Part shown: positions 6,939 to 13,294 of the stretch, in pieces
Layout: every line of letters starts with the position of its first letter
How positions within the stretch are numbered: position 1 is the first letter of the stretch
Source of the DNA: Eubacteriaceae bacterium
GTDB taxonomy: Bacteria > Bacillota > Clostridia > Eubacteriales > Anaerofustaceae
Length of the DNA stretch: 31,380 nt
Assembly (NCBI GenBank): GCA_017613995.1
Contig: JAGACT010000100.1
Coordinates: 1 to 31,380 of the forward strand
Direction of reading: 5' to 3'
Made by a program: the position numbers and the translations under genes
The notes under the pieces: generated by a model
Database searches by the model: none
Told to the model about the DNA's origin: nothing
Seen by the model: only the letters and a program-made list of their open reading frames with translations

Positions 6939-7691
6939 ATGAAAGTCTCTGTAAGTATAGTTACCTACAACAGCATAGATGATATAGACAGCTGTCTTGC
7001 GTCCTTTTCAAAACTGGAAGGGACGGATTTTGTTTTGTACGTGGTGGACAACGCCTCCTCGGACGGTACCGCGGAACATGTCGAGAGCGCCTATCCCTGG
7101 GTCAGGCTGATACGGTCCGAACGCAACGTCGGATTCGGGGCAGCCCACAACATGGTCATAAAACAGATCGACAGCGACTGTCACATCATAGTGAATCCCG
7201 ACATAACGCTGGACGCTTCCCAGATCCCCCTGATGGCAAAATGCCTCGAGGAGAATCCTGACATCGTTCTGATAACCCCGAAGGTGCTCAATCCCGACGG
7301 CACCATGCAGTACCTTCCCAAGCGCCGTCCCACTGTACGCTACCTGATGAGCGGCTTTCTGGAAAAGCGCTCCGAACGCTTCCGCCGTATCAGAGAGGAG
7401 TATACCATGAAGGACGTTCTGGGAGACGTGAACGTGGATGTGGATTTCTGCACCGGATGCTTCATGTTCGTCAGGACCAGCGCCCTGAAGGAATGCGGAG
7501 GATTCGACGAGAGATACTTCCTGCACTTCGAGGACGCGGACCTCACAAGGATGCTCCAGCGCATCGGCAGGACCGTGTACATGCCCTGCTTTACCGTGAC
7601 CCATGCCTGGCACAGGGATAATTCCAGGCTCGGCAAGGTATTCTTCATCTCGATCGAATCGATGTTCAGGTATTTTATGAAATGGAGATAG
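6939..7691 (+). CDS. Family 2 glycosyltransferase (rhamnosyltransferase-like)
   Basis: A 250-residue GT-A fold glycosyltransferase. It begins KVSVSIVTYNS and carries VDNASSDGT (36-44), RNVGFGAAHN (62-71) and NPDI (86-89), which sits where GT2 enzymes have the metal-binding DxD. Further on are CTGCFMFVRTSAL (about 168-180) and GGFDERYFLHFEDADL (about 187-202), typical of the WcaE/rhamnosyltransferase subgroup that elongates cell-surface polysaccharide. No transmembrane helices are evident, so it should act at the cytosolic face. The nearest Shine-Dalgarno (GGGGAG, 6917-6922) is unusually far (16 nt) from the ATG. The sugar donor is unknown; it may extend the glycan started by the transferase at 2819, but it stands behind a terminator. 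Its 3' end overlaps the convergent tadA by 17 bp. Confidence 0.85.
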   Translation: MKVSVSIVTYNSIDDIDSCLASFSKLEGTDFVLYVVDNASSDGTAEHVESAYPWVRLIRSERNVGFGAAHNMVIKQIDSDCHIIVNPDITLDASQIPLMAKCLEENPDIVLITPKVLNPDGTMQYLPKRRPTVRYLMSGFLEKRSERFRRIREEYTMKDVLGDVNVDVDFCTGCFMFVRTSALKECGGFDERYFLHFEDADLTRMLQRIGRTVYMPCFTVTHAWHRDNSRLGKVFFISIESMFRYFMKWR

Positions 7692-8151
7692 GCGGGTCTT
7701 CCGCCTTTTTCTTTTGCCTCATCCCGGAGAAGAACTCCCTGAGCATGGAGGCGCAGTCTGCTTCCATTATTCCCCCGTATACCTCCATCCTTCCGCTGAA
7801 GGGATGGGCAGGCAGGTTCCAGACGCTGCCGCAGGCACCGTATTCGGTGTCATAGCTTCCGAACACCAGCTTCGAGATCCCCGCTGCCGCTGCGGCACCG
7901 GCGCACATGGGGCAGGGCTCAAGAGTGACGTAGAGCTCGCAGCCCTGCAGGGTCTTCGTGCCCAGTATGCGGCAGGCTTCCCTGATGGCCAGCATCTCCG
8001 CGTGCGCCGTGGGATCAAGCCTCTGTTCGCATTCATTGGCTGCACCGCAGACCACTTCGCCGTTTTTCACTATCACAGCCCCCACCGGGATTTCTCCCGC
8101 CGAACCCGCCTCGGCGGCTTTGCGAAGGGCTTCGCGCATATGATCGTACAT
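7675..8151 (-). CDS. tadA: tRNA-specific adenosine deaminase TadA
   Basis: TadA converts adenosine 34 to inosine in the anticodon of tRNA-Arg(ACG). The 158-residue protein has the zinc and catalytic motif HAEM (50-53, Glu52 as proton shuttle), EPCPMCAG (78-85) with the two zinc cysteines, and VGAVIVKNGEVV (23-34). I place the start at 8151 because AAGGAAG is 9-10 nt upstream; an in-frame ATG 33 nt earlier lies ahead of that site and adds non-family residues. Its stop lies inside the convergent glycosyltransferase gene. TATAAT on the minus strand at 8172-8167 could be its -10, with no good -35. Confidence 0.94.
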   Translation of the reverse strand: MYDHMREALRKAAEAGSAGEIPVGAVIVKNGEVVCGAANECEQRLDPTAHAEMLAIREACRILGTKTLQGCELYVTLEPCPMCAGAAAAAGISKLVFGSYDTEYGACGSVWNLPAHPFSGRMEVYGGIMEADCASMLREFFSGMRQKKKAEDPPISIS

Positions 8152-8289
8152 GATTAATTCTTCCTTAATTATATGGTCTTGCATTGATTATGATGATAAA
8201 ATAATAATAGCACAGAATAAGTGTTTTTTCATGCAGCAGGGCATTTCGGAGCAGCCCGGGACCCCCAAAATGATATATTCGCCGTTTTC

Positions 8290-8347
8290 GAACATTCTTG
8301 TTCACAATAGTGTCGAACAGAAGTGTTCCAAAGCTGTGTTCCGAACA
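8290..8347. repeat. Two identical-architecture inverted repeats GAACA-N4-TGTTC plus a third half-site pair
   Basis: GAACATTCTTGTTC (8290-8303) and GAACAGAAGTGTTC (8315-8328) share the form GAACA-N4-TGTTC and are spaced 25 bp centre to centre. TGTTCCGAACA (8337-8347) repeats the half-sites in the outward arrangement. GTGTTCC occurs as a direct repeat at 8323-8329 and 8336-8342. They resemble binding sites for a dimeric regulator. Confidence 0.6.
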
Positions 8348-8370
8348 TCCAAACAGACCTGCAGTTTTGA

Positions 8371-8396
8371 ATAAATGGCTTACATAAGCCATTTAT
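8371..8396. repeat. 26-bp inverted repeat with 12-bp perfect arms
   Basis: Arms ATAAATGGCTTA (8371-8382) and TAAGCCATTTAT (8385-8396) are exact reverse complements separated only by CA. The two-base centre is too tight for an unstrained RNA loop and no U-tract follows, so a protein-binding operator is more likely than a terminator. Confidence 0.75.
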
Positions 8397-8397
8397 C

Positions 8398-8436
8398 TGT
8401 GCCGGGCACATGATCTCCACAGCATTCCACAGATCA
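8398..8436. repeat. Abutting inverted repeats TGTGCC-G-GGCACA and TGATCT-N14-AGATCA
   Basis: TGTGCCGGGCACA (8398-8410) is symmetric about one base. It is immediately followed by TGATCT (8411-8416) and AGATCA (8431-8436), with a direct repeat CCACAG at 8417-8422 and 8427-8432. Confidence 0.55.
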
Positions 8437-8444
8437 TCCGTGAC

Positions 8445-8466
8445 ATGTCGACAACATGTTGACAAC
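8445..8466. repeat. Tandem 11-bp direct repeat ATGTYGACAAC
   Basis: ATGTCGACAAC (8445-8455) is followed without a gap by ATGTTGACAAC (8456-8466), one mismatch in eleven. The 11-bp period is about one helical turn. The second copy contains TTGACA, a -35 consensus, with no good -10 at the right distance. Confidence 0.6.
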
Positions 8467-8605
8467 TTCCCGAAAAACTGCGGAAAAGCGCTTAAATCGG
8501 CTTAATAAAGGCATTGTTTGCCTTCTTTGAAAAAGATTCACAGGGGCACGGCCCCCCGGGGCGTGTTCGAAATCATCGAAACATTCAAATCTTAAAGGAG
8601 AGCCT

Positions 8606-11581
8606 ATGGAAAACGGTGAAACAAAAGTGAAAAAGAAAGGCAGCTTTTTCGGTAAGACCTTCAAGATCATTACCCTGATCGTAGTGATACTGGCGATCGG
8701 CTGCGTCATTCTCAACGAGTTCTATATCGACATCCTCTGGTTCGGAGAGGTCGGATATACGGACGTATTCTTCAAATCCCTGTTTACGAGGCTGAAACTG
8801 GGAGTACCTCTGTTCGCGGCGCTGTTCGCGCTGTTCGCGATCTATTTCAAGCTGTTCACGATGGCGGGCGGAAAAACCCTGCCGGGAGGCGACGGGAAGG
8901 GAGCTTTTATCAGCAAGAAGCTGCCGTACCTTCTGTCCTTCATACTCGCGCTGGTGGCGTCGGTGGGAGTGACGCAGAACCTGTGGTACAAGTTCCTGGA
9001 ATTCATGAATTCCGTGGACTTCGGAGAAGTCGATCCCGTGTTCGGGAACGACATATCCTTCTACATGTTCAAGCTTCCCTTCCTGCGCACCCTGCTTCTT
9101 GCGGTATTCATCATAGTGTCCATAATGCTGCTGGTCACCATCGCCTATTCGATGCTGGTGGTGGCGCAGAAGAGCGCCCAGGACAGCCGGGTGATAGCGG
9201 ACGAATCCAACAGCTACGGAAAAGAGGACGTGAAGGGATTCTTCTCCAGGATGTGGATGACCTTCAGAGTGGAGATCACCCTGTTCATATCCATAGCATT
9301 CATACTGGGAGCCGTGTACTTCTGGCTCCAGCGCTATGAGATACTGTATTCCCCCACCGGCATAGTGTACGGAGCGTCATATACCGACGTGCACGTGTCC
9401 CTTATCGCGGATACCATAATGGCCGGCCTCTGCGCGCTTTCCGCTGTAATCAACATAGTCGGCGGCCTGATGAAGAAGATGAAGCCTCTGGTGATCACAT
9501 GCATCCTCATGGTCGCGGTATACATGCTGTCGGGCGTCGTTGAGACAGCGGTGCAGAACTTCATAGTGTCCCCCAACGAGTACGCCAAGGAGTCCGAGTA
9601 TCTCGGCTACAGCATAGTGTCCACCCAGAAGGCCTATGCCCTGGACCGCATCGAGACCAGGACCTACACGGTGACCAACAACATAGACGCCAACGACATT
9701 GAGGAGAATGCCACAACGATACAGAACATTCCCATCAATGACTATCTGCCGACGCTGGATACCTACAACTCCCTGCAGAGCATGAGGACCTACTACGCGT
9801 TCCAGGACGTCGACGTGGACCGATACACGTTAAACGGCAAATATACCCAGCTGTTCATCTCGGCCAGGGAAATGGATACCTCAAGACTGAACGCGGACGC
9901 CCAGAACTGGATCAACACCTATCTGAAGTACACCCACGGCTTCGGCGTCGCCATGTCCCCGGTCAACAGCATCAACGAAACGGGCCAGCCCGTTCTTATA
10001 GCCAAGGACATCCCCACGGTGACGGATTACACCGAGATCCGGCTGCAGGAACCCCGTATCTACTTCGGAGAAAAGACCGACAATTATGCCATAGTGAAGA
10101 CCAGGGCAAAGGAATTCGACTATCCTTCGGGAAGCGATAACGTGGAGAACGTTTACGACGGCACCGCGGGCATTCCCATGAGCCTGCTGAACAGGGTCTG
10201 CTTCGCCATCAACGAAGGTACGCTGAAGTTCCTGCTCTCCGCGGACATCACCTCCGACAGCGTGATCCTCATCAACCGCAACATCATGGACAGGATCATG
10301 AAGATCGCTCCCTTCCTGGCATACGACAGCGATCCCTACATGGTGATCTGCGAGGGAAGGCTCTACTGGATCATCGATGCCATGACGACATCGGACCGAT
10401 ATCCCTACGCCCAGCCCAGTTCCAGCGGATACTTCAATTACATAAGGAATTCCGTAAAGGTGGTCGTGGATGCCTACAACGGCGACGTGGACTTCTACAT
10501 AGTGGACGACGATCCCATCGCTGCGGTATATGCAAATATTTATCCCACTCTCTTCAAGACCCTTGATGAGATGCCCGCCGAGCTGAAGGCTCACCTGAGG
10601 TATTCGGAGGCCATGTTCAAGGTGCAGGCCGAAATGTACGCCACCTATCATATGGCGAACCCCAGCGTCTTCTACAACAAGGAGGACGCATGGGCCATCG
10701 CGACCCAGTACTACAACACCAACAAGTCCGAAGAGGTGGTCAATCCCGCGTATCTGATCATGAAACTTCCCGGAAGGGAAGAGGAATTCCTCCTGATGGT
10801 GCCCTACACCGCGGCCAACAAGAACAACATGGTGGCCTGGATGGCGGGCGTCTGTGACGGCGCGGAATACGGAAAGCTCATCGTGTACGAGTTCAATAAG
10901 CAGAGCCTGGTATACGGCCCCATGCAGATCGAGCAGAGGATCGACCAGGATACCGTGATCGCCCCGCAGCTGGCCCTTCTGGCGCAGCAGGGATCCGCGG
11001 TGCTCAGGGGCAACCTGCTGACGATACCCATCGAGGACAGCATCCTCTACATCGAGCCGGTATACGTGAAGGCGTCACAGTCCGCCACGAGCCTGCCGGA
11101 AATGAAGATGGTCATCCTGTCCTACAAGGATCAGATATGCATGGCACCCACCCTCAAGGAAGGTCTTGAGATGATCTTCGGAAAGCCCCAGCAGGCCGAG
11201 CCCGAGCCCGGACCCGACGGCATAATCGAGGGCAATACCGATGATCAGCAGGGCAGCGGCAATGAAGGTGGCAGCACCGCCTCCACCGCCGTCGAAGCTC
11301 TGGTGGACAAGGCCCAGCAGGCCTACGACAACGCCGTTAAGGCGCAGCAGAGCGGCGACTGGGCAAAATACGGCGAGTACATGAAGGAGCTCGAGGCGAT
11401 CCTCAAGGAACTCAAGGAGGCCAGCGCGGAGCCCTCAGGCTCGACACAGGCCCCGAAGACCGACGAGGCTCCCGGGCCGGCTGCCGATCAGACCGATACG
11501 GGGACCGAAGTCCCGACGGAGGATCAGGGCAATCCGGACGAGGGCACTGTCCCGACGGATCAGCAGACAAACCAGAACTGA
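8606..11581 (+). CDS. UPF0182 family large membrane protein
   Basis: A 991-residue protein of the UPF0182 (COG1615) family, function unknown. Seven hydrophobic segments are readable at about residues 20-42, 65-86, 107-128, 160-185, 223-241, 262-288 and 293-317. Conserved family words WFGEVGYTDVFFKSLFTRL (45-63) and DPVFGNDISFYMFKLPFL (143-160) fix the identity. The remaining two thirds should be extracytoplasmic. The C-terminus is a low-complexity Gly/Gln/Thr/Pro-rich tail interrupted by a helical stretch (AYDNAVKAQQSGDWAKYGEY), as in other family members. AAAGGAG 5 nt before the ATG supports the start. It is a single-gene unit: a strong terminator follows, and the upstream region is packed with repeats, suggesting dedicated control. 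Confidence 0.92.
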   Translation: MENGETKVKKKGSFFGKTFKIITLIVVILAIGCVILNEFYIDILWFGEVGYTDVFFKSLFTRLKLGVPLFAALFALFAIYFKLFTMAGGKTLPGGDGKGAFISKKLPYLLSFILALVASVGVTQNLWYKFLEFMNSVDFGEVDPVFGNDISFYMFKLPFLRTLLLAVFIIVSIMLLVTIAYSMLVVAQKSAQDSRVIADESNSYGKEDVKGFFSRMWMTFRVEITLFISIAFILGAVYFWLQRYEILYSPTGIVYGASYTDVHVSLIADTIMAGLCALSAVINIVGGLMKKMKPLVITCILMVAVYMLSGVVETAVQNFIVSPNEYAKESEYLGYSIVSTQKAYALDRIETRTYTVTNNIDANDIEENATTIQNIPINDYLPTLDTYNSLQSMRTYYAFQDVDVDRYTLNGKYTQLFISAREMDTSRLNADAQNWINTYLKYTHGFGVAMSPVNSINETGQPVLIAKDIPTVTDYTEIRLQEPRIYFGEKTDNYAIVKTRAKEFDYPSGSDNVENVYDGTAGIPMSLLNRVCFAINEGTLKFLLSADITSDSVILINRNIMDRIMKIAPFLAYDSDPYMVICEGRLYWIIDAMTTSDRYPYAQPSSSGYFNYIRNSVKVVVDAYNGDVDFYIVDDDPIAAVYANIYPTLFKTLDEMPAELKAHLRYSEAMFKVQAEMYATYHMANPSVFYNKEDAWAIATQYYNTNKSEEVVNPAYLIMKLPGREEEFLLMVPYTAANKNNMVAWMAGVCDGAEYGKLIVYEFNKQSLVYGPMQIEQRIDQDTVIAPQLALLAQQGSAVLRGNLLTIPIEDSILYIEPVYVKASQSATSLPEMKMVILSYKDQICMAPTLKEGLEMIFGKPQQAEPEPGPDGIIEGNTDDQQGSGNEGGSTASTAVEALVDKAQQAYDNAVKAQQSGDWAKYGEYMKELEAILKELKEASAEPSGSTQAPKTDEAPGPAADQTDTGTEVPTEDQGNPDEGTVPTDQQTNQN

Positions 11582-11597
11582 CACAAACAAAAAAAAT

Positions 11598-11634
11598 ACC
11601 GTCAGCGGCGCATGCGCTGCTGGCGGTTTTTTTT
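11598..11634. terminator. Bidirectional intrinsic terminator
   Basis: ACCGTCAGC (11598-11606) pairs, with one G-U on the plus strand, with GCTGGCGGT (11619-11627), with AGCG/CGCT extending inward. T8 follows (11627-11634) and an A-run precedes (11589-11596), so it can serve both UPF0182 and convergent dtd. Confidence 0.85.
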
Positions 11635-11639
11635 ATGTT

Positions 11640-12086
11640 TCAGAAAAGTTTTCCCGAATCAAGGAGTATCGTGACCGGTCCGTCGTTGACGATGGTGACT
11701 TCCATGTCCCCTCCGTAGACGCCCGTACGCACCCTCAGACCGTTTTCCCTGAGACTCCGGGCCGTGTACTCGTAGAGGAGCCTGCCCTCTTCATAGGCCG
11801 CGGCGTTTATGAAAGACGGCCTTGCCCCGTGCCTCGCGTCCCCCAGAAGGGTGAACTGGCTTATGAGGAGGATCTCCCCGTCCACGTCCTTCAGCGACAG
11901 GTTCATTTTCCCCGCGTCGTCCTCGAAGACCCTAAGGGAAGATATCTTGGATACCATATAGTCTGCGTCCTTTGAGGTATCTTCCTTCTGAACTCCCAGA
12001 AGTACGTTGAAGCCCTTCGATATCTCTTCGTATACGTCGCCGCACCTTACCGAGGAGGTGCTGACTCTCTGTACGACTGCTCTCAT
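11640..12086 (-). CDS. dtd: D-aminoacyl-tRNA deacylase
   Basis: Dtd hydrolyses D-amino acids (and glycine) mischarged on tRNA, a proofreading activity acting in trans. The 148-residue protein begins MRAVVQRVSTSSV and has SQFTLLGD (76-83) and NDGPVTILLDS (134-144), the latter containing the Gly-cisPro motif (136-137) that enforces chirality. Length is exactly typical. AAAGGAGA lies just upstream of the ATG. It follows two lipoprotein genes and, beyond them, leuS and metG on the same strand, so a shared transcript concerned with tRNA charging is plausible, though a terminator separates leuS from the lipoprotein genes. Confidence 0.96.
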   Translation of the reverse strand: MRAVVQRVSTSSVRCGDVYEEISKGFNVLLGVQKEDTSKDADYMVSKISSLRVFEDDAGKMNLSLKDVDGEILLISQFTLLGDARHGARPSFINAAAYEEGRLLYEYTARSLRENGLRVRTGVYGGDMEVTIVNDGPVTILLDSGKLF

Positions 12087-12118
12087 ATCATTCTCCTTTC
12101 ATTGCCGGCGGCGCGCTT

Positions 12119-12658
12119 TCACAGGCTCAGTGAATCGGTAACGATCCCGACGGAATCGCGGTAGAGCTCTTCATTGGATATGTCATCCTTCACCCTGATG
12201 ACGATAACGTAGAGGACGGCGTCCTGTACTGTCTCGTACATGTAGCCGTAGTATCCGGTCCCGGTGAAACTGCAGCAAAACGAATGCATGCCCCCCGCCC
12301 CGAGAGACGTTTCCGCGGGGGGAGATATCTCTGAGCCGTCCTCCGCCAGATACTTGAAGAACTCGAACACGAAAAGGATGTTGTTGAAGTTCCCGTCGAA
12401 GGCTCCGCTTTCGACGTCCAGCTTCTCCTTCTCCCAGTCCGAAGCACTTTCCGATACGTAGGGCGAAGCGTCCCTGCGGGTCATGAGTATCGTCACAGTA
12501 TCGTCCGTCAGTTTGATCGAGGTCTCCGTTTCGATGACGCTCATGTCTTCCGGGCAGTCGAAGGATGCCCACAGATCGTAATGGGATGTCCCGGGAGCGC
12601 AGGAGCACATCATGAGCATTACCGTCAGCAGCAGAGAGGCCACTGCGCGTTTTTTCAC
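12119..12658 (-). CDS. Small lipoprotein of unknown function (GTG start)
   Basis: A 179-residue exported lipoprotein. The start is GTG (12658-12656), with GGAGG about 7 nt upstream and a 4-bp overlap (GTGA) with the preceding lipoprotein gene. The signal sequence has a KKR n-region, a hydrophobic core VASLLLTVMLMM and a lipobox-like MCSC, making Cys20 the probable lipidated residue (Cys18 is a weaker alternative). The mature part has about 160 residues with no motif I recognise; the pattern (FDCPEDMSVIETETSIKL, later FEFFKYLAEDGS) hints at a beta-rich domain such as those of PsbP/DUF-type lipoproteins, but this is a guess. Co-translation with its neighbour suggests that the two work together. 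Confidence 0.8.
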   Translation of the reverse strand: MKKRAVASLLLTVMLMMCSCAPGTSHYDLWASFDCPEDMSVIETETSIKLTDDTVTILMTRRDASPYVSESASDWEKEKLDVESGAFDGNFNNILFVFEFFKYLAEDGSEISPPAETSLGAGGMHSFCCSFTGTGYYGYMYETVQDAVLYVIVIRVKDDISNEELYRDSVGIVTDSLSL

Positions 12659-13239
12659 AGCACTCCTCCGATAGCGTCAAACAGGCGCTGGGAGGGAACT
12701 ATGTACAAAGACTCCCCGCTGCGTGCGATCTGAAGCTCCACCGTGGATGTTTTCTTTTCGAGTTCCCGGCTCAGGGTCATGTAGATCTCCGGGATGTTGT
12801 TGATGAGCATCAGGTACTTCTTCTCGTCGTCCGCCTTTGCGTACTCCGGTTTCTCCATCAGCTCCCGCTGGGCGGTCTCCACCTTCTGTGTGATCTCTTC
12901 CACGCTGTAGCTTTCGATACGGACCCTGGCTGTGAAGCCTTCTTCCGTTTGCCTCACCGAGAGACATTTCCATTTGAGGTTTGTGTAAACGAAGGTGACG
13001 AAGTAAGTGGCCTGGACCCGGTCGTACAGGGTGCTGCCCCCGGCGGGATCCAGATCATCGATGACCGTCAGATAGATGGACGGATCGCCGAGACACTCTC
13101 CCGCTGTCATGAAATCCATTTCGTTGAGCGCGGTAAAGTAATCCCTGACGACTTCTCTTGCCTGGGACGCTTCACCGCATCCCGACAGGATGCATATCAG
13201 CAGTGCGAGCACGCATGCCGCGGCGATGATCTTTCTCAT
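12655..13239 (-). CDS. Lipoprotein with NTF2-like-looking domain, unknown function
   Basis: A 194-residue exported lipoprotein. The start at 13239 is preferred over an upstream ATG because GGAGGGG lies just before it. The signal runs MRKIIAAACVLALLICILSGC with a clean lipobox LSGC, Cys21 being lipidated. The mature protein starts with REVVRDYFTALNEMDFMTA, resembling the first helices of NTF2-like/DUF4878-type lipoproteins, which are small ligand-binding or scaffold domains; I consider this tentative. It is coupled by overlap to the next lipoprotein gene. Expression may come from read-through of the leuS terminator or an unseen promoter. Confidence 0.8.
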   Translation of the reverse strand: MRKIIAAACVLALLICILSGCGEASQAREVVRDYFTALNEMDFMTAGECLGDPSIYLTVIDDLDPAGGSTLYDRVQATYFVTFVYTNLKWKCLSVRQTEEGFTARVRIESYSVEEITQKVETAQRELMEKPEYAKADDEKKYLMLINNIPEIYMTLSRELEKKTSTVELQIARSGESLYIVPSQRLFDAIGGVL

Positions 13240-13261
13240 TTCCCCTCCGTTCTCCGTTTTC

Positions 13262-13288
13262 AAAAAAGGCTGTCCGGGACAGCCTTTC
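13262..13288 (-). terminator. Intrinsic terminator after leuS
   Basis: On the minus strand a near-perfect stem built from AAAGGCTGTCC and GGACAGCCTTT (13287-13265) is followed by six T (13267-13262). It lies just after the leuS stop and just before the lipoprotein start, so the downstream genes either need read-through or their own promoter. Confidence 0.85.
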
Positions 13289-13294
13289 GATGTA

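Larger units (their letters stand above)
8152..8605. other. Gene-free region tiled with inverted and direct repeats
   Basis: This 454-bp gap between divergent tadA and the UPF0182 gene has no convincing coding frame. The short frames present lack ribosome sites and any family resemblance. A possible rightward promoter is TTGCAT (8179-8184), 17 bp, TAATAA (8202-8207), which would give a leader of about 390 nt for the UPF0182 gene. The individual repeats are listed separately. A further small hairpin AAGGCA/TGCCTT occupies 8508-8524. No tRNA or known RNA was recognised. Confidence 0.6.

Noticed and set aside
8220..8275. SRP RNA gene near tadA (common neighbour in Bacillota)
   Set aside because: GGAGCAGCC resembles part of the domain IV loop, but the conserved partner strand and the GGAA-type tetraloop context are missing.
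8290..8347. LexA/SOS boxes
   Set aside because: The Gram-positive SOS box is GAAC-N4-GTTC; here the GAAC and GTTC half-sites are separated by six bases in both copies.
8165..8465. Small minus-strand frames of 75-78 codons upstream of UPF0182
   Set aside because: No ribosome site, odd composition and overlap with the repeats; no family match recognised.
8371..8470. Chromosomal origin or DnaA boxes
   Set aside because: No TTATCCACA or close variant in either orientation; the CCACAG repeats are too divergent, and no dnaA/dnaN or parAB neighbours occur.
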